A stretch of DNA of 64,000 nt. Source: Staphylococcus delphini (GTDB lineage Bacteria > Bacillota > Bacilli > Staphylococcales > Staphylococcaceae). A program made the position numbers and the translations under genes. Below are positions 54,728 to 64,000 of the stretch, one piece after another (position 1 is the first letter of the stretch; each line of letters starts with the position of its first letter). The stretch lies in contig NZ_LR134263.1 of NCBI RefSeq assembly GCF_900636325.1, positions 2,108,001 through 2,172,000 on the forward strand. Reading direction: 5' to 3'. The notes beneath the pieces were generated by a model, which saw only the letters and a program-made list of their open reading frames with translations, searched no databases and was not told the origin of the DNA.

Positions 54728-57700
54728 TTAAATCGTGAGTTCGCCATATTTAAAGAAGTATAAATAGCCGTTCACTGGGCATTTCAAAATGGTTTCTAAT
54801 GCACGTTGATAATATTGCATTTGGACACGATACTTCTCCTTCAATTGTCTTTCCAACGCTTCATCAGACATCCCTTTACGACGAATGAGTGCATCTGTTT
54901 TATAGTCCACGAAGTAATAATGGCCGTTTTCTTTAAAGACCAGGTCAATCATCCCTTGAATAATAGAAGCATCTGTCGTATCTGGTGTATGTTCGACTTG
55001 ATGTTGATTCACGACAAACGGCAATTCGGTATACACTTCGTCACTTTTCGCAATGCGACCATACAAATCACTTTGAACGAAACGTTTAATTTCTTCCATC
55101 GCAATGACATTCACATCATGTGCGCGAATGATTGAACGCTCGACCAATGATTCAATGTAGTCATTTAATGCTTGTTCTGTTAATCCGGCTTCTTTAAATG
55201 GCAAATGTTGCATCACCGTGTGCATCAACGTTCCTACTTCTGCTGCAGTATGTTGTTGTTCTTGTAAAAACTGCGGGCGCTCATACGTGGCCACGCCTAA
55301 ACGATATTGTCGGACACGCTCATAGTTCGTATCGGCTTGTTCTGTATCAAGTTGGCGTTTTAGCTCTGACACAGATTGCTTTGAAGCTTGTTGTACGGCT
55401 TGTTGATACGGATAAACATACAACAATTGTTGCATGACACGTTGCGCGAGTTCATCGTCTAACGGGGTCGCAGCCAGTCGCGCCTCTAACGTTTCAATCG
55501 CGTGACCTTGATATGTCGCCAAATCTTGTTCTGTTGGCAACACATCTCTTGCATCAATATGTTGTAACTGCAGTCGTGGCTTGACAGCTGCATCCAAAGC
55601 CTCCACATCTGATTCGAACTGCTGATGGCGTTGAATATTCGTGTTCTGATGTTTACTCAAGATACTATATATCAGCTGAAACGGATTTTTCGCGTTAAAT
55701 CGGTCAATGGCTGCTAATTTTTCATCAGTAATTGTAACGGCTGCCATCATCTCGAGTGCGTCTGCTTTTTTGGACGTTCCGATTAAATAAAGTTGTTCCT
55801 TTGCGCGTGTTAAAGCAACATAAATCAATCGCATTTCTTCTGAGATTAACTCTTTTTGATTGATCAAATCGATACTCATTGAAATGAGCGACGGATAAAA
55901 TAATCCTTGTGCCTCGTCATAATATTGTAAACCGAGACCTTCATGTTGATTCAGTACGACAGGTTTTCCTAAATCATTTTTGTTAAAGTCGCGCGTTAAC
56001 CCTGAATAAATGACAAATGGAAATTCAAGACCTTTACTACTATGAATCGTCATCATACGTACGACATTATCATTTGGACCGATAACATTTTCTTCACCAA
56101 AGTCTTTACCCCGTTCAATCATTTGGTCGATAAAACGAACGAATTGAAATAAACCGCGGAAACTAGAATTTTCAAAATCGACAGCTTTATTAAACAGGCC
56201 ATGTAAATTCGCACGACGGCCACGCCCACCTACTAGTGCACTAAAATATTGAATGATGTAATGATCATTAAACAGTTTGTCGATGAGTTGGTACACTGGA
56301 TGATGTTGGCTGTAGTCTTGGTAGCGTACTAAATCATTTAAAAACGGCTTTAACTTTGCCACAATTGCAGGGTCCGCCGCTTCATCTGCCATGTAATGTT
56401 GAATGGATTGATAAAAATAGTTATCATGTGGCGATACAATACGAATCTTAGCCAGTTCATCTTCTGTAAATTGATAAATGACCGAACGCATTAAGCCGAC
56501 TAAATAAATATCTTGCAGTGGGTTATCAATCGTACGCAAAAATGACAACATTAAACGAATTTCTGTTTGTTCAAAATAACCTTGCTTACTATTCACAAAC
56601 AGCGGAATATCTTGATCTTTAAACGCTTGTTGAATGAGCCTTGCATTACTGTAACTTCTTTCAAGGATGACGATATCTTTATATTGTGCCGGACGATACG
56701 CACCTGTTTTCGGATCATACACTTTTTGGGTCTCTAAAATCGTCTGTACCTGTTGCGCAATAAAATACGCCTCTTGCTCACTCGCAGTCATCTCGCGGTC
56801 TTTATCGACCATCAGAACATTAAACTGCACAGGGATATCGACCTCATCATACGGCGCACCGTAATAAAGTTTTGCAGCGGCATCGTACTCAATTTCACCC
56901 ACTTCAGCATCCATCATATGATCAAACAAATAGTTCGTCGTCGAGAGCACTTCTTTACGAGAACGGAAATTTTGCGATAAATCAATGCGCCAACCACTTG
57001 ACTGATCCGGTTGGTTAAAACGTTGATATTTTTCGATAAACAGACTCGGATCCGCTTGTCTAAATTTATAAATGGATTGTTTCACGTCACCCACCATAAA
57101 TAAATTACCGTTTGATTCGTCCCCGCGTTTAATACTGCCAATAATACTTTCTTGTACGCGGTTCGTATCTTGATATTCGTCGACTAATATTTCTTCAAAA
57201 CGTTCACGATATAACGCCGCAATTTCGGACGGGTCACCTTGTTCATCTCTTAAAATCTGTAACGCAAAATGTTCATAATCTGAAAAGTCCAAGATGTTCC
57301 GCGCTCGTTTCGCACGACTGAATGCATGGATGACATCTTCAGTTAAGGTGGCCAAATATTTCACACGCGGTGCTAAGTGTTGCAATTCCTCAAGCAGTGT
57401 CTCATCATCACGTCCAACGAATGTAGATTTCACTGCATTGAGATTGTCTTTAAATTGCTCATAATACGCTTTAAAATTTTCATAAGCCGCATCAAGCATC
57501 GGATCTTCTTTTACAGCTTTCGGTTTAGGTGGGATACGACCGAGTTGATACGTCGCCACTGCTGTTTTGTCGATAAGCTGTTCACTTAATAGTCGGCGTA
57601 AAAATTGGCGGTGACCCTCGATAAAATCAATGTGCTTAGGAAAATCCCCTACCAATTCGAATTGATGATACGCTTCTTCTATCGCATTTTGTGCTGCTTC

Positions 57701-58372
57701 TAAATATAAGCGGACATACTTGTTTAAAATATCTAAATAATGTTGTTGCAAATGACGCTCCAAATAAGGTTGATCTAACGCATGTAACCAACCAATCGGA
57801 TCAGGGTTTGCGATACTGAAATCATATAAATTTTTAACCATTAAACGTAATGCGGCATCATCTCTATCTGTCGAAATGTGCTCAGTCAATGTCACAAATG
57901 TTGGATCCAAACGGTCGTAATGCTTTTCAAACACGTCATCAATCACTTCTTCGAGCAGCAAGACATTTTCAACTTCACTCGCAGTTCTAAAGTTAGGATC
58001 AATGTCCAACACGTCATAATGTTGCTGAATGAGACGTAAACAAAAGCTATGCAACGTTGAAATTTGTGCTTGATGAATTTTTGTCCGTTGATTTTTTAAA
58101 TGTTGATTGGAAGGATCTTCAATAGCGGCTTGTTGGATACGCGCCTCGACACGATGTTTCATTTCGCGTGCACTCAAGTTCGTAAATGTCACAACGAGTA
58201 AACGGTCGACATCAATGCCATCACGTAAAATACGCTGAATAATGCGCTCAACAAGGACTGCTGTTTTACCAGAACCCGCCGCTGCTGCTACAAGTACATC
58301 TTGACCTTTTGCGTATATACTTTCCCACTGTGCATCGGTCCATTGTACGTGTTCAGGTTTTGTAGGAATCAT
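54728..58372 (-). CDS. addA: ATP-dependent helicase/nuclease subunit A (AddA/RexA)
   Basis: 1214 residues, a UvrD-like superfamily 1 helicase fused to a RecB-type nuclease. Walker [16 protein letters not shown] (about 31-45), Walker [11 protein letters not shown] (about 395), helicase motif III-VI segments [45 protein letters not shown] and [15 protein letters not shown]. The C-terminal nuclease has HTVMQHLPF and [11 protein letters not shown] (about 1160), with the catalytic Asp/Lys. With AddB it resects double-strand breaks to Chi and starts RecA recombination. It overlaps addB by 4 nt. Confidence 0.96.
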   Translation of the reverse strand: MIPTKPEHVQWTDAQWESIYAKGQDVLVAAAAGSGKTAVLVERIIQRILRDGIDVDRLLVVTFTNLSAREMKHRVEARIQQAAIEDPSNQHLKNQRTKIHQAQISTLHSFCLRLIQQHYDVLDIDPNFRTASEVENVLLLEEVIDDVFEKHYDRLDPTFVTLTEHISTDRDDAALRLMVKNLYDFSIANPDPIGWLHALDQPYLERHLQQHYLDILNKYVRLYLEAAQNAIEEAYHQFELVGDFPKHIDFIEGHRQFLRRLLSEQLIDKTAVATYQLGRIPPKPKAVKEDPMLDAAYENFKAYYEQFKDNLNAVKSTFVGRDDETLLEELQHLAPRVKYLATLTEDVIHAFSRAKRARNILDFSDYEHFALQILRDEQGDPSEIAALYRERFEEILVDEYQDTNRVQESIIGSIKRGDESNGNLFMVGDVKQSIYKFRQADPSLFIEKYQRFNQPDQSSGWRIDLSQNFRSRKEVLSTTNYLFDHMMDAEVGEIEYDAAAKLYYGAPYDEVDIPVQFNVLMVDKDREMTASEQEAYFIAQQVQTILETQKVYDPKTGAYRPAQYKDIVILERSYSNARLIQQAFKDQDIPLFVNSKQGYFEQTEIRLMLSFLRTIDNPLQDIYLVGLMRSVIYQFTEDELAKIRIVSPHDNYFYQSIQHYMADEAADPAIVAKLKPFLNDLVRYQDYSQHHPVYQLIDKLFNDHYIIQYFSALVGGRGRRANLHGLFNKAVDFENSSFRGLFQFVRFIDQMIERGKDFGEENVIGPNDNVVRMMTIHSSKGLEFPFVIYSGLTRDFNKNDLGKPVVLNQHEGLGLQYYDEAQGLFYPSLISMSIDLINQKELISEEMRLIYVALTRAKEQLYLIGTSKKADALEMMAAVTITDEKLAAIDRFNAKNPFQLIYSILSKHQNTNIQRHQQFESDVEALDAAVKPRLQLQHIDARDVLPTEQDLATYQGHAIETLEARLAATPLDDELAQRVMQQLLYVYPYQQAVQQASKQSVSELKRQLDTEQADTNYERVRQYRLGVATYERPQFLQEQQHTAAEVGTLMHTVMQHLPFKEAGLTEQALNDYIESLVERSIIRAHDVNVIAMEEIKRFVQSDLYGRIAKSDEVYTELPFVVNQHQVEHTPDTTDASIIQGMIDLVFKENGHYYFVDYKTDALIRRKGMSDEALERQLKEKYRVQMQYYQRALETILKCPVNGYLYFFKYGELTI

Positions 58373-61300
58373 ACTTCATCCTCCTCTTCTTCTGCCGCAA
58401 GTATTTCAAGGGGCTTAATTTTTTCATCCACTCGACGGTATTTCGGACTATCAATCATACTATCTACGTGACAAACGGCTTGATATTGACAATATTGACA
58501 TGGCAAATGATTGCGGTATTGCATTGGCGCGACTTCGTTATGTCCATCCATAATACGACTTGCGATATCCACAAAGTTTTGCTTATTATGTTGGATCAGT
58601 TTATAAATGGTTGCTTCATCCGCCACTTTACTCGTCGCATTTAAACTGCCATCTTTTTTCATACCGAGTGGCACGATGTCTGATTTAAAGCCCGCTGTCA
58701 ATCTTTCATCATACGCTTCTAATACATCTACATCATTGTTGAGCAACCCTTGTAATTGATACGACTTCAAAAAGGCTTCATCTAACTTGGCCGCTTCGAT
58801 ATCATTCCACGCACGCTTTTCATCTCTAAACTGATGCACGTACATGTATAAAAAGCCGCCTGGTTTCACTTCTTCCACCAAACCTAAACGTTCCTTATTT
58901 TGAAGCGCGATATCCATATAGGTCATCATTTGCATTTGCAAGCCGTAATACACTTTCACTAAATCGAGTGATGCGCTTGAAGATGATGATTTGTAATCGA
59001 TAATATTGACGAAACTTTTATTATCTTTTTGGTACGTATCAATACGGTCAATTTGGCCACGAATATAAATCGGCATACCTTGTGACGTATACAACGTTTC
59101 TGCTTTCAGTTCGGATGCATCTTTCGGTGATTTACGGAACGACTTTTCAAATGCGATCGGTTTAAATTGAGAATGCGACGTTTGATACTTCATCGCATAT
59201 AATGTCGCTTGAACTATTGCACCGATACGTTGTGATAAATAACGATAATACGACGTTGAGTTCAACAAATTAAACTGTACGTGTGGTAATAAGGTTTCTA
59301 ATGCGTCGTTCGTCAATTGCGCAATTTGAAGTTCTGTCAATTGATTAAAACGCCCTTCAACCTTTTCAGCGATATATTTCAAAACGTCATGGAAAATTGT
59401 CCCTAGGTCAAAATTTTGAAGTTGATATTTTGTCCGTTCATTGAGCCTCAAACCGTGTGACGTATAATGTTTAAATGGACAATTTTGGTACCCTTCAAAA
59501 CGGGACACACTCGCATGAATTGCTTTACCGTAGAGCTGTGCCGTCAACTCTGCATCTAATTGTACGGTATCATTATTGTAAGTCAGTGCTGATTTCAAAT
59601 GTGTCAGACCGTCATTGAGTTGTGGATATTGCGCCATCACAGCATAAGTCGTAAACCATGTATCTGAAATCAATCCTTCATCTAACCACGTTTTAAATGC
59701 TTCAAACAGATGCACTTTCGTTTGATGTGGATGTTCGATAAGTGATAATGTGTCACGTGCGTGTTGGTGTGTCAGTTGGATGATGTCTAAGTTACGGAAC
59801 ATTTGACGGATATCATTTAAAAACGGACTTTTTTCTCGTTCTGCACCACTCGCATCCATCAAACTGTATGAGAAGGTCACCGCTTCTGTCACACGTGTCA
59901 TCGCGAAATAACAAACGAATGCTTCATCCATTTGTAAAATATCGGATGTCGGGCTCAACTGTACACCCGCATGTGTTTCAAATGCTTTCTTTTCATTGTC
60001 TGAGATCAAACCAGAACCGTTAATCGCTTGGGGCATCACACCATCATTCATTCCGACCATATACACGTGCTTTTTATTATCCACTTTCGCTAAATCCATC
60101 GTCCCAATCGTCACTTGATCTAACGTTTGTGGAATCATTGAAAATTCGAGTTCGTTCAAACCGACATCTAACACTTCTAAAAAGCGCATTAACGTCATAT
60201 CACGGTCACCAAACACGGTCACAACATCATCCAACACGTGAATCAACCCGTTCCAAATCTGGTCAATTTCTTCTGCTGCTTCATGTTGACCTTGCTCATC
60301 TAACATATCCCGCTGCGTCATCAACTGATTGGGCAGTTCAAAATCTTCCATCGTTTCATAAAAATACGTCGCAAAAGCTTTGGCATTTGAACCTTGTGCT
60401 AATTTTTCTTCAAATTTCAACAATTGATTAAACACTTTCGTTTTCAAATCGATCACACGTTCAAATGTAGCCGTCTCTTCTTCCGTCAATGGATCGTTCG
60501 GTCGGATACCCATTTTACGGAATTGATTCAGTTCAAAATATTGTGGATCGAGCCAACGTTTGCCATAAATCCCTCGTTCTATCGCAAAGTTTTCCAACAA
60601 ATGGACTAAATAGGCACTATCTGGAATCGTTTGGGTTAAGACATTCGTTTTCAACAAACGCATCAACGGTTCAAACTGCCATTCTGTTTGCAACACTTCG
60701 ATTAATGCACGCAACATTTCCATAATCGGATGGTGTGTCATCGATTTTTTGACGTCAATATTGTACGGAATATCATATTGTGGCAAAATTGCATCTAACA
60801 AATAGACATACGACGAATCACGATACAAAATTGCAATATCTTGATAACGGTACTGTTTTTCACGCACATCTCTTAAAATCGCACGTGCTACTTCATTGAC
60901 CTCTTCACGTGTCGTCGGTGCTTCTAGTATGCGAACCCCATCGTCCGCTGCATGATGACTTTCAGGTTGTAATGCGTCAAACTGCTGCTCTAACACGGTT
61001 AATGACGGTGCTTTGAATCGTTGCTGCGTATGAAAATACAGGCGTTCGAGTGGTTGACCAACACGGTGAGCCATCTCTTCAAAATGACGTAACGACTCAG
61101 ACGGCTTACGAAACATACTTAATACATCTTGATCGCCGTTTGTCGTTAATGCTACCGTCACAGACTTCACATGCTTCACTAAAGCTTCGATCAGTTGATA
61201 TTCTTGAGTCGAAAAGTTATGAAACCCATCTATGTATATGTCTGCTTGTTTGAGCCACTTCGACTGTGGAATGAGCGTGACAAGTCGATTCATCATCGCT

Positions 61301-61833
61301 TCCCCGGTAATATATTCCGAAGACATACGGGCTTGCAGTTTTTCATAAATCAACCCAATGTCGTGTAACTTATGACGGGTGCGTGGTTCAAGGTGCGCAT
61401 CGGTAGCCATTTCCGAAACCATCTCAGGAGTGACAGCATATTTTTCGAAATCTTGAATTTGTTCCCGCACTTTTGTACTAAATCCCATATAACCTACTTG
61501 TGAGCGATACAACTTCAACTCTGTTTGTGCTTCTTGTAAAATATCGTAAATCATCATTTCAATAGCAATCGACGACAAACGTTTTTCATGCACGCCACCT
61601 AATTCTTGGATAATGCGATGACCCAGTCGTTCAAAGTGCAACACTTCTGTACGCACACTCCCTAACAATGCGGTGTCTTTGACGAGTGCTTGTTCATACA
61701 AATACGTCCCTTGCATCGGAGTAATCATAATGATAGGATGCCCTATCGGTTGTGCTTTCATTTTGTCTTTAATTTCTGCTAACATCTGTGTACTTTTGCC
61801 CGTTCCAGCACGACCTAAAAGTGTTCGAAACAT
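58369..61833 (-). CDS. addB: ATP-dependent helicase/nuclease subunit B (AddB/RexB)
   Basis: 1154 residues. Walker [10 protein letters not shown] lies at the N-terminus (8-16), and the helicase-like body is otherwise degenerate, as expected for AddB. The C-terminal nuclease domain has [11 protein letters not shown] and [12 protein letters not shown] (catalytic Asp/Lys). Four Cys for the structural Fe-S cluster are visible: one in [12 protein letters not shown] and three in [15 protein letters not shown]. It forms the AddAB recombinational repair enzyme with the next gene (4-nt overlap). The start ATG 61833 is behind AGGGGGGGATTCG. Confidence 0.95.
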   Translation of the reverse strand: MFRTLLGRAGTGKSTQMLAEIKDKMKAQPIGHPIIMITPMQGTYLYEQALVKDTALLGSVRTEVLHFERLGHRIIQELGGVHEKRLSSIAIEMMIYDILQEAQTELKLYRSQVGYMGFSTKVREQIQDFEKYAVTPEMVSEMATDAHLEPRTRHKLHDIGLIYEKLQARMSSEYITGEAMMNRLVTLIPQSKWLKQADIYIDGFHNFSTQEYQLIEALVKHVKSVTVALTTNGDQDVLSMFRKPSESLRHFEEMAHRVGQPLERLYFHTQQRFKAPSLTVLEQQFDALQPESHHAADDGVRILEAPTTREEVNEVARAILRDVREKQYRYQDIAILYRDSSYVYLLDAILPQYDIPYNIDVKKSMTHHPIMEMLRALIEVLQTEWQFEPLMRLLKTNVLTQTIPDSAYLVHLLENFAIERGIYGKRWLDPQYFELNQFRKMGIRPNDPLTEEETATFERVIDLKTKVFNQLLKFEEKLAQGSNAKAFATYFYETMEDFELPNQLMTQRDMLDEQGQHEAAEEIDQIWNGLIHVLDDVVTVFGDRDMTLMRFLEVLDVGLNELEFSMIPQTLDQVTIGTMDLAKVDNKKHVYMVGMNDGVMPQAINGSGLISDNEKKAFETHAGVQLSPTSDILQMDEAFVCYFAMTRVTEAVTFSYSLMDASGAEREKSPFLNDIRQMFRNLDIIQLTHQHARDTLSLIEHPHQTKVHLFEAFKTWLDEGLISDTWFTTYAVMAQYPQLNDGLTHLKSALTYNNDTVQLDAELTAQLYGKAIHASVSRFEGYQNCPFKHYTSHGLRLNERTKYQLQNFDLGTIFHDVLKYIAEKVEGRFNQLTELQIAQLTNDALETLLPHVQFNLLNSTSYYRYLSQRIGAIVQATLYAMKYQTSHSQFKPIAFEKSFRKSPKDASELKAETLYTSQGMPIYIRGQIDRIDTYQKDNKSFVNIIDYKSSSSSASLDLVKVYYGLQMQMMTYMDIALQNKERLGLVEEVKPGGFLYMYVHQFRDEKRAWNDIEAAKLDEAFLKSYQLQGLLNNDVDVLEAYDERLTAGFKSDIVPLGMKKDGSLNATSKVADEATIYKLIQHNKQNFVDIASRIMDGHNEVAPMQYRNHLPCQYCQYQAVCHVDSMIDSPKYRRVDEKIKPLEILAAEEEEDEV

Positions 61834-61953
61834 CGAATCCCCCCCTATCTTTAATACAAATCGGCATTCATTATTTAAAGTTTATTATAGCATTAACCCC
61901 ACTTGATACTCTATGAAAGTCAGTCGTTTGTTGGATCTTTTGACACAGAAAAA

Positions 61954-61980
61954 GCTGGGAAAACGTCATGGTCTCCCAGC
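61954..61980 (-). terminator. Terminator of the spsA-spsB operon
   Basis: GCTGGGA and TCCCAGC with inner pairing; the minus strand continues TTTTTCTG. It separates spsB from addB. Confidence 0.75.
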
Positions 61981-62048
61981 CTCTGCTTAGTATTTTTTGT
62001 TATCGAATCTCTTTATGATGTCTATGCATTAAACACTAAAATTCATGA

Positions 62049-62627
62049 TTACTCTTGTGTATCTGTATGATCTGGATTGAAGTTAATTTTAAATTCACTC
62101 AATGGCCAGAATCTAAATGCGACTTTCCCTACGATTTGATCTTTATCGATAAGCCCAAAAGCACGGCTATCTTTACTCACTTCACGGTTGTCACCTAATA
62201 CGAGATATTTATCTTTCGGAATTTGTTCCTGACCGTTGCTACCTGGCAAGTCTTTAGAATCAAATGAACCGGTAATTTGTTCATAAGTTTTATGTTTAAG
62301 GTTATAATCCAAATAAGGTTCATCTACTTTTTTACCATTTAAGTACAGTTGGTCATTTTTATAAACGACATGATCACCCGGTTTACCGATAATACGTTTT
62401 ACATAGTCATTCGTTTCATCTGCATGGAAGACGATGACATTACCATTATCTAAATGACCTAGAGTTTTCCCTATTTTGTTAACGATAACTCTTTCTCCAT
62501 CTTTTAATGTAGGGTCCATAGAATCACCTTTAATGTTATAGGGTTTAATGACAAATGCATACAATAGACCTACAATCAATAATGCTAATCCTATAGACAG
62601 CAACCATTCCATTGTCTCTTTTTTCAC
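62049..62627 (-). CDS. spsB: Type I signal peptidase SpsB
   Basis: 192 residues with an N-terminal membrane anchor (about 8-28) and the catalytic Ser36 in IKGDSMDPTLKDGE and Lys77 in NDYVKRIIGKPGD, exactly at the positions known for S. aureus SpsB. The conserved box LVLGDNREVSKDSRAFGLI follows. It is the essential enzyme that removes signal peptides from exported proteins outside the membrane. It lies 18 nt after spsA on the same transcript. Confidence 0.97.
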   Translation of the reverse strand: MKKETMEWLLSIGLALLIVGLLYAFVIKPYNIKGDSMDPTLKDGERVIVNKIGKTLGHLDNGNVIVFHADETNDYVKRIIGKPGDHVVYKNDQLYLNGKKVDEPYLDYNLKHKTYEQITGSFDSKDLPGSNGQEQIPKDKYLVLGDNREVSKDSRAFGLIDKDQIVGKVAFRFWPLSEFKINFNPDHTDTQE

Positions 62628-62645
62628 AGCTTTACACCTCTTATT

Positions 62646-63164
62646 TTAAAAATGAGTCGTTATTCTATCAAAAGGATAATAACGTATCCATAACTTACCT
62701 TCAATAGTTGATTTCTTAATGAGACCAAACTTTCGAGAATCGACACCATCATCACGACGATCGTTTAATATTAAATACGTGTTTGGCGGTATGATATCAC
62801 TTTCTGAATTCGGCAGTGATTTCAGTGACCATGACCGCTGATCTTGTTGATTCACATACGATTCAGTCACAGGGGTATGGTCCAAATACAGTTGACCTTT
62901 TTGAAATTCAACTGATTGCCCCGCTTCTCCAATCACGCGTCCCACACGATACTGACCATCCGCATAGTAGACAACGATATCTTGATGATGAATCCCATTG
63001 TAGCGTGGTGCGAGTTTATTCACCAACAGCCGATCATGGGGTTGCAGTGTTGTGTCCATGTTTTGATGTTTTACTTCATATGGGATGACAACAAACAAGA
63101 CGAGGACGGCTAAAACGACCAATGCGCTGATGAGAGCGAATGTCATCTTTATCAGAAACTTCAA
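62646..63164 (-). CDS. spsA: Inactive type I signal peptidase homolog SpsA
   Basis: 172 residues with an N-terminal membrane anchor and the same domain boxes as SpsB (DTTLQPHDRLLVNKL, GQYRVGRVIGEAGQSV, YLILNDRRDDGVDSRKFGLI). Aligned by eye with SpsB, the catalytic Ser is replaced by Asn35 (KHQNMDTTL) and the catalytic Lys by Gly75 (YRVGRVIG), so it cannot work as a peptidase. S. aureus SpsA is likewise regarded as inactive. It may assist SpsB or have a structural role. It precedes spsB in an operon. Confidence 0.93.
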   Translation of the reverse strand: MKFLIKMTFALISALVVLAVLVLFVVIPYEVKHQNMDTTLQPHDRLLVNKLAPRYNGIHHQDIVVYYADGQYRVGRVIGEAGQSVEFQKGQLYLDHTPVTESYVNQQDQRSWSLKSLPNSESDIIPPNTYLILNDRRDDGVDSRKFGLIKKSTIEGKLWIRYYPFDRITTHF

Positions 63165-63367
63165 TTTTGCACTCCCAATCCTATCAATTTCATCATAACA
63201 AATTTTATCTTATCATAATTTCTCTTAAAACGTTAACTTTTACATTTAAATCCTGCACTTCATTGATTACTTTAAATTCACTTTTAACGATAAGGGGGGA
63301 TGTAACACAAAATTTTTGTTGTCCCTACTCCTGAACAAAAATAGGATACTGAGTCAACGCGTGCACT

Positions 63368-63404
63368 AAAAAGACTGACAAGACAACGTATGCCTCATCA
63401 GCCC
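63368..63404 (-). terminator. pgi terminator
   Basis: CTGATGAGGC and GTCTTGTCAG pair with wobble around ATACGTT on the minus strand, followed by TCTTTTT, about 35 nt after the pgi stop codon. Confidence 0.65.
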
Positions 63405-63437
63405 TTCTTTTATATTCTATTCAACAGCCATCTCGAA

Positions 63438-64000
63438 TTATAGACGTGCTTCTAAATCTTTTTTCTTATCTTCAAATCCAGGTTTACCTAATAATGCAAA
63501 CATGTTTTGTTTATAAGCTTCTACACCTGGTTGGTTGAATGGGTTCACACCTAATTGGTAACCACTCATTGCGACTGCTAATTCAAAGAAGTAAACAACA
63601 TAACCGTATGTTTCAGCGTCTAAACGAGGTAATTTAACAACCATGTTAGGCACGCCACCGTCAGTATGCGCAAGTAAAGTTCCTTCGAATGCTTTAGTGT
63701 TAACTTCATCTACTGTTTTACCTGCTAAGTAGTTTAAGCCATCTAAGTCATCCGCATCTTCTTCAATTGTAATATCGTGTTCAGGATTTTCTACTTTTAA
63801 TACTGTTTCAATTAAGAAACGACGGCCTTCTTGTACATATTGACCTAATGAGTGTAAGTCAGTTGTAAAGTTAGCGCTTGAAGGATAAATCCCTTTTAAG
63901 TCTTTACCTTCTGATTCACCAAATAATTGTTTCCACCATTCATTGAAGTATTGTAATGATGGTTCGTAGTTAATTAACATTTCTGTAGTGTAACCTTTGT
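63438..64000 (-). CDS. pgi: Glucose-6-phosphate isomerase, N-terminal part outside the window
   Basis: The last 187 codons are present. [18 protein letters not shown] continues beyond 64000. Family features: the PGI-type block [12 protein letters not shown], and the C-terminal signature region [34 protein letters not shown], which holds the catalytic Lys of the Q-PGVE-x-K motif. It interconverts glucose-6-phosphate and fructose-6-phosphate. The order pgi, spsA, spsB, addB, addA is the staphylococcal backbone order. Confidence 0.95.
   Translation of the reverse strand, partial: KGYTTEMLINYEPSLQYFNEWWKQLFGESEGKDLKGIYPSSANFTTDLHSLGQYVQEGRRFLIETVLKVENPEHDITIEEDADDLDGLNYLAGKTVDEVNTKAFEGTLLAHTDGGVPNMVVKLPRLDAETYGYVVYFFELAVAMSGYQLGVNPFNQPGVEAYKQNMFALLGKPGFEDKKKDLEARL

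Overview
The window is chromosomal DNA of a Staphylococcus. Gene content and order (pgi, spsA/spsB, addB/addA, a fumarylacetoacetate-hydrolase-family gene, cdr, sufT, an acyltransferase, clpB, fabH/fabF, oppBCDFA, trpS, spxA, mecA, coiA, pepF, the sRNA RsaE, yjbH, a truncated globin, relQ, nadK, mgtE, a CPA2 antiporter, fabI) follow the conserved staphylococcal backbone as I remember it from S. aureus. Sequence divergence from S. aureus and the dispersed intergenic palindromes suggest another coagulase-positive or animal-associated species, possibly the S. intermedius/pseudintermedius/delphini group. The species is inference; I could not search.

Layout. Positions 1-7054 are an AT-rich accessory block: a CPBP membrane protease cut by the window edge, a decayed IS21-type istB interrupted by a class C-like group II intron with a broken reverse transcriptase, and an operon-like set read leftwards. 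That set is a 29-codon peptide gene with a near-consensus promoter, a hairpin, a second CPBP protease, a four-helix membrane protein and a BcrA/BcrB-like ABC transporter. Next come a 176-nt 5' fragment of a second intron copy and the signal-peptide end of a broken secreted-protein gene. Type I restriction-modification genes hsdM and hsdS (no hsdR here) lead into the core at about 10 kb. The peptide operon is the best candidate for an undescribed system: the layout resembles a bacteriocin or signal-peptide locus with self-protection.

From 10 to 64 kb the window is mostly backbone. Minus-strand operons include orf115-relQ-nadK-rluA-mgtE-CPA2 antiporter, oppBCDFA, fabH-fabF, addB-addA and spsA-spsB. 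Plus-strand units include an AI-2E-family permease, a CYTH protein, globin-yjbH, trpS, a HAD hydrolase and cdr. Regulatory sites seen directly include FapR-type operators before fabH and fabI, two CtsR boxes before clpB, and the RsaE sRNA with its promoter and terminator between pepF and yjbH.

A small accessory insertion at about 51.4-52.7 kb, between cdr and a yisL-like gene, holds a decayed HUH-type rolling-circle Rep gene, a nested stem-loop and two small minus-strand genes (about 71-81 aa and 56 aa) ending in a terminator. Intergenic regions at 14.7, 30.8, 31.4-32.0, 45.9-46.6 and 53.3-53.7 kb carry related ~140-bp palindromic repeats and duplicated fragments. I found no tRNA, rRNA or CRISPR array.
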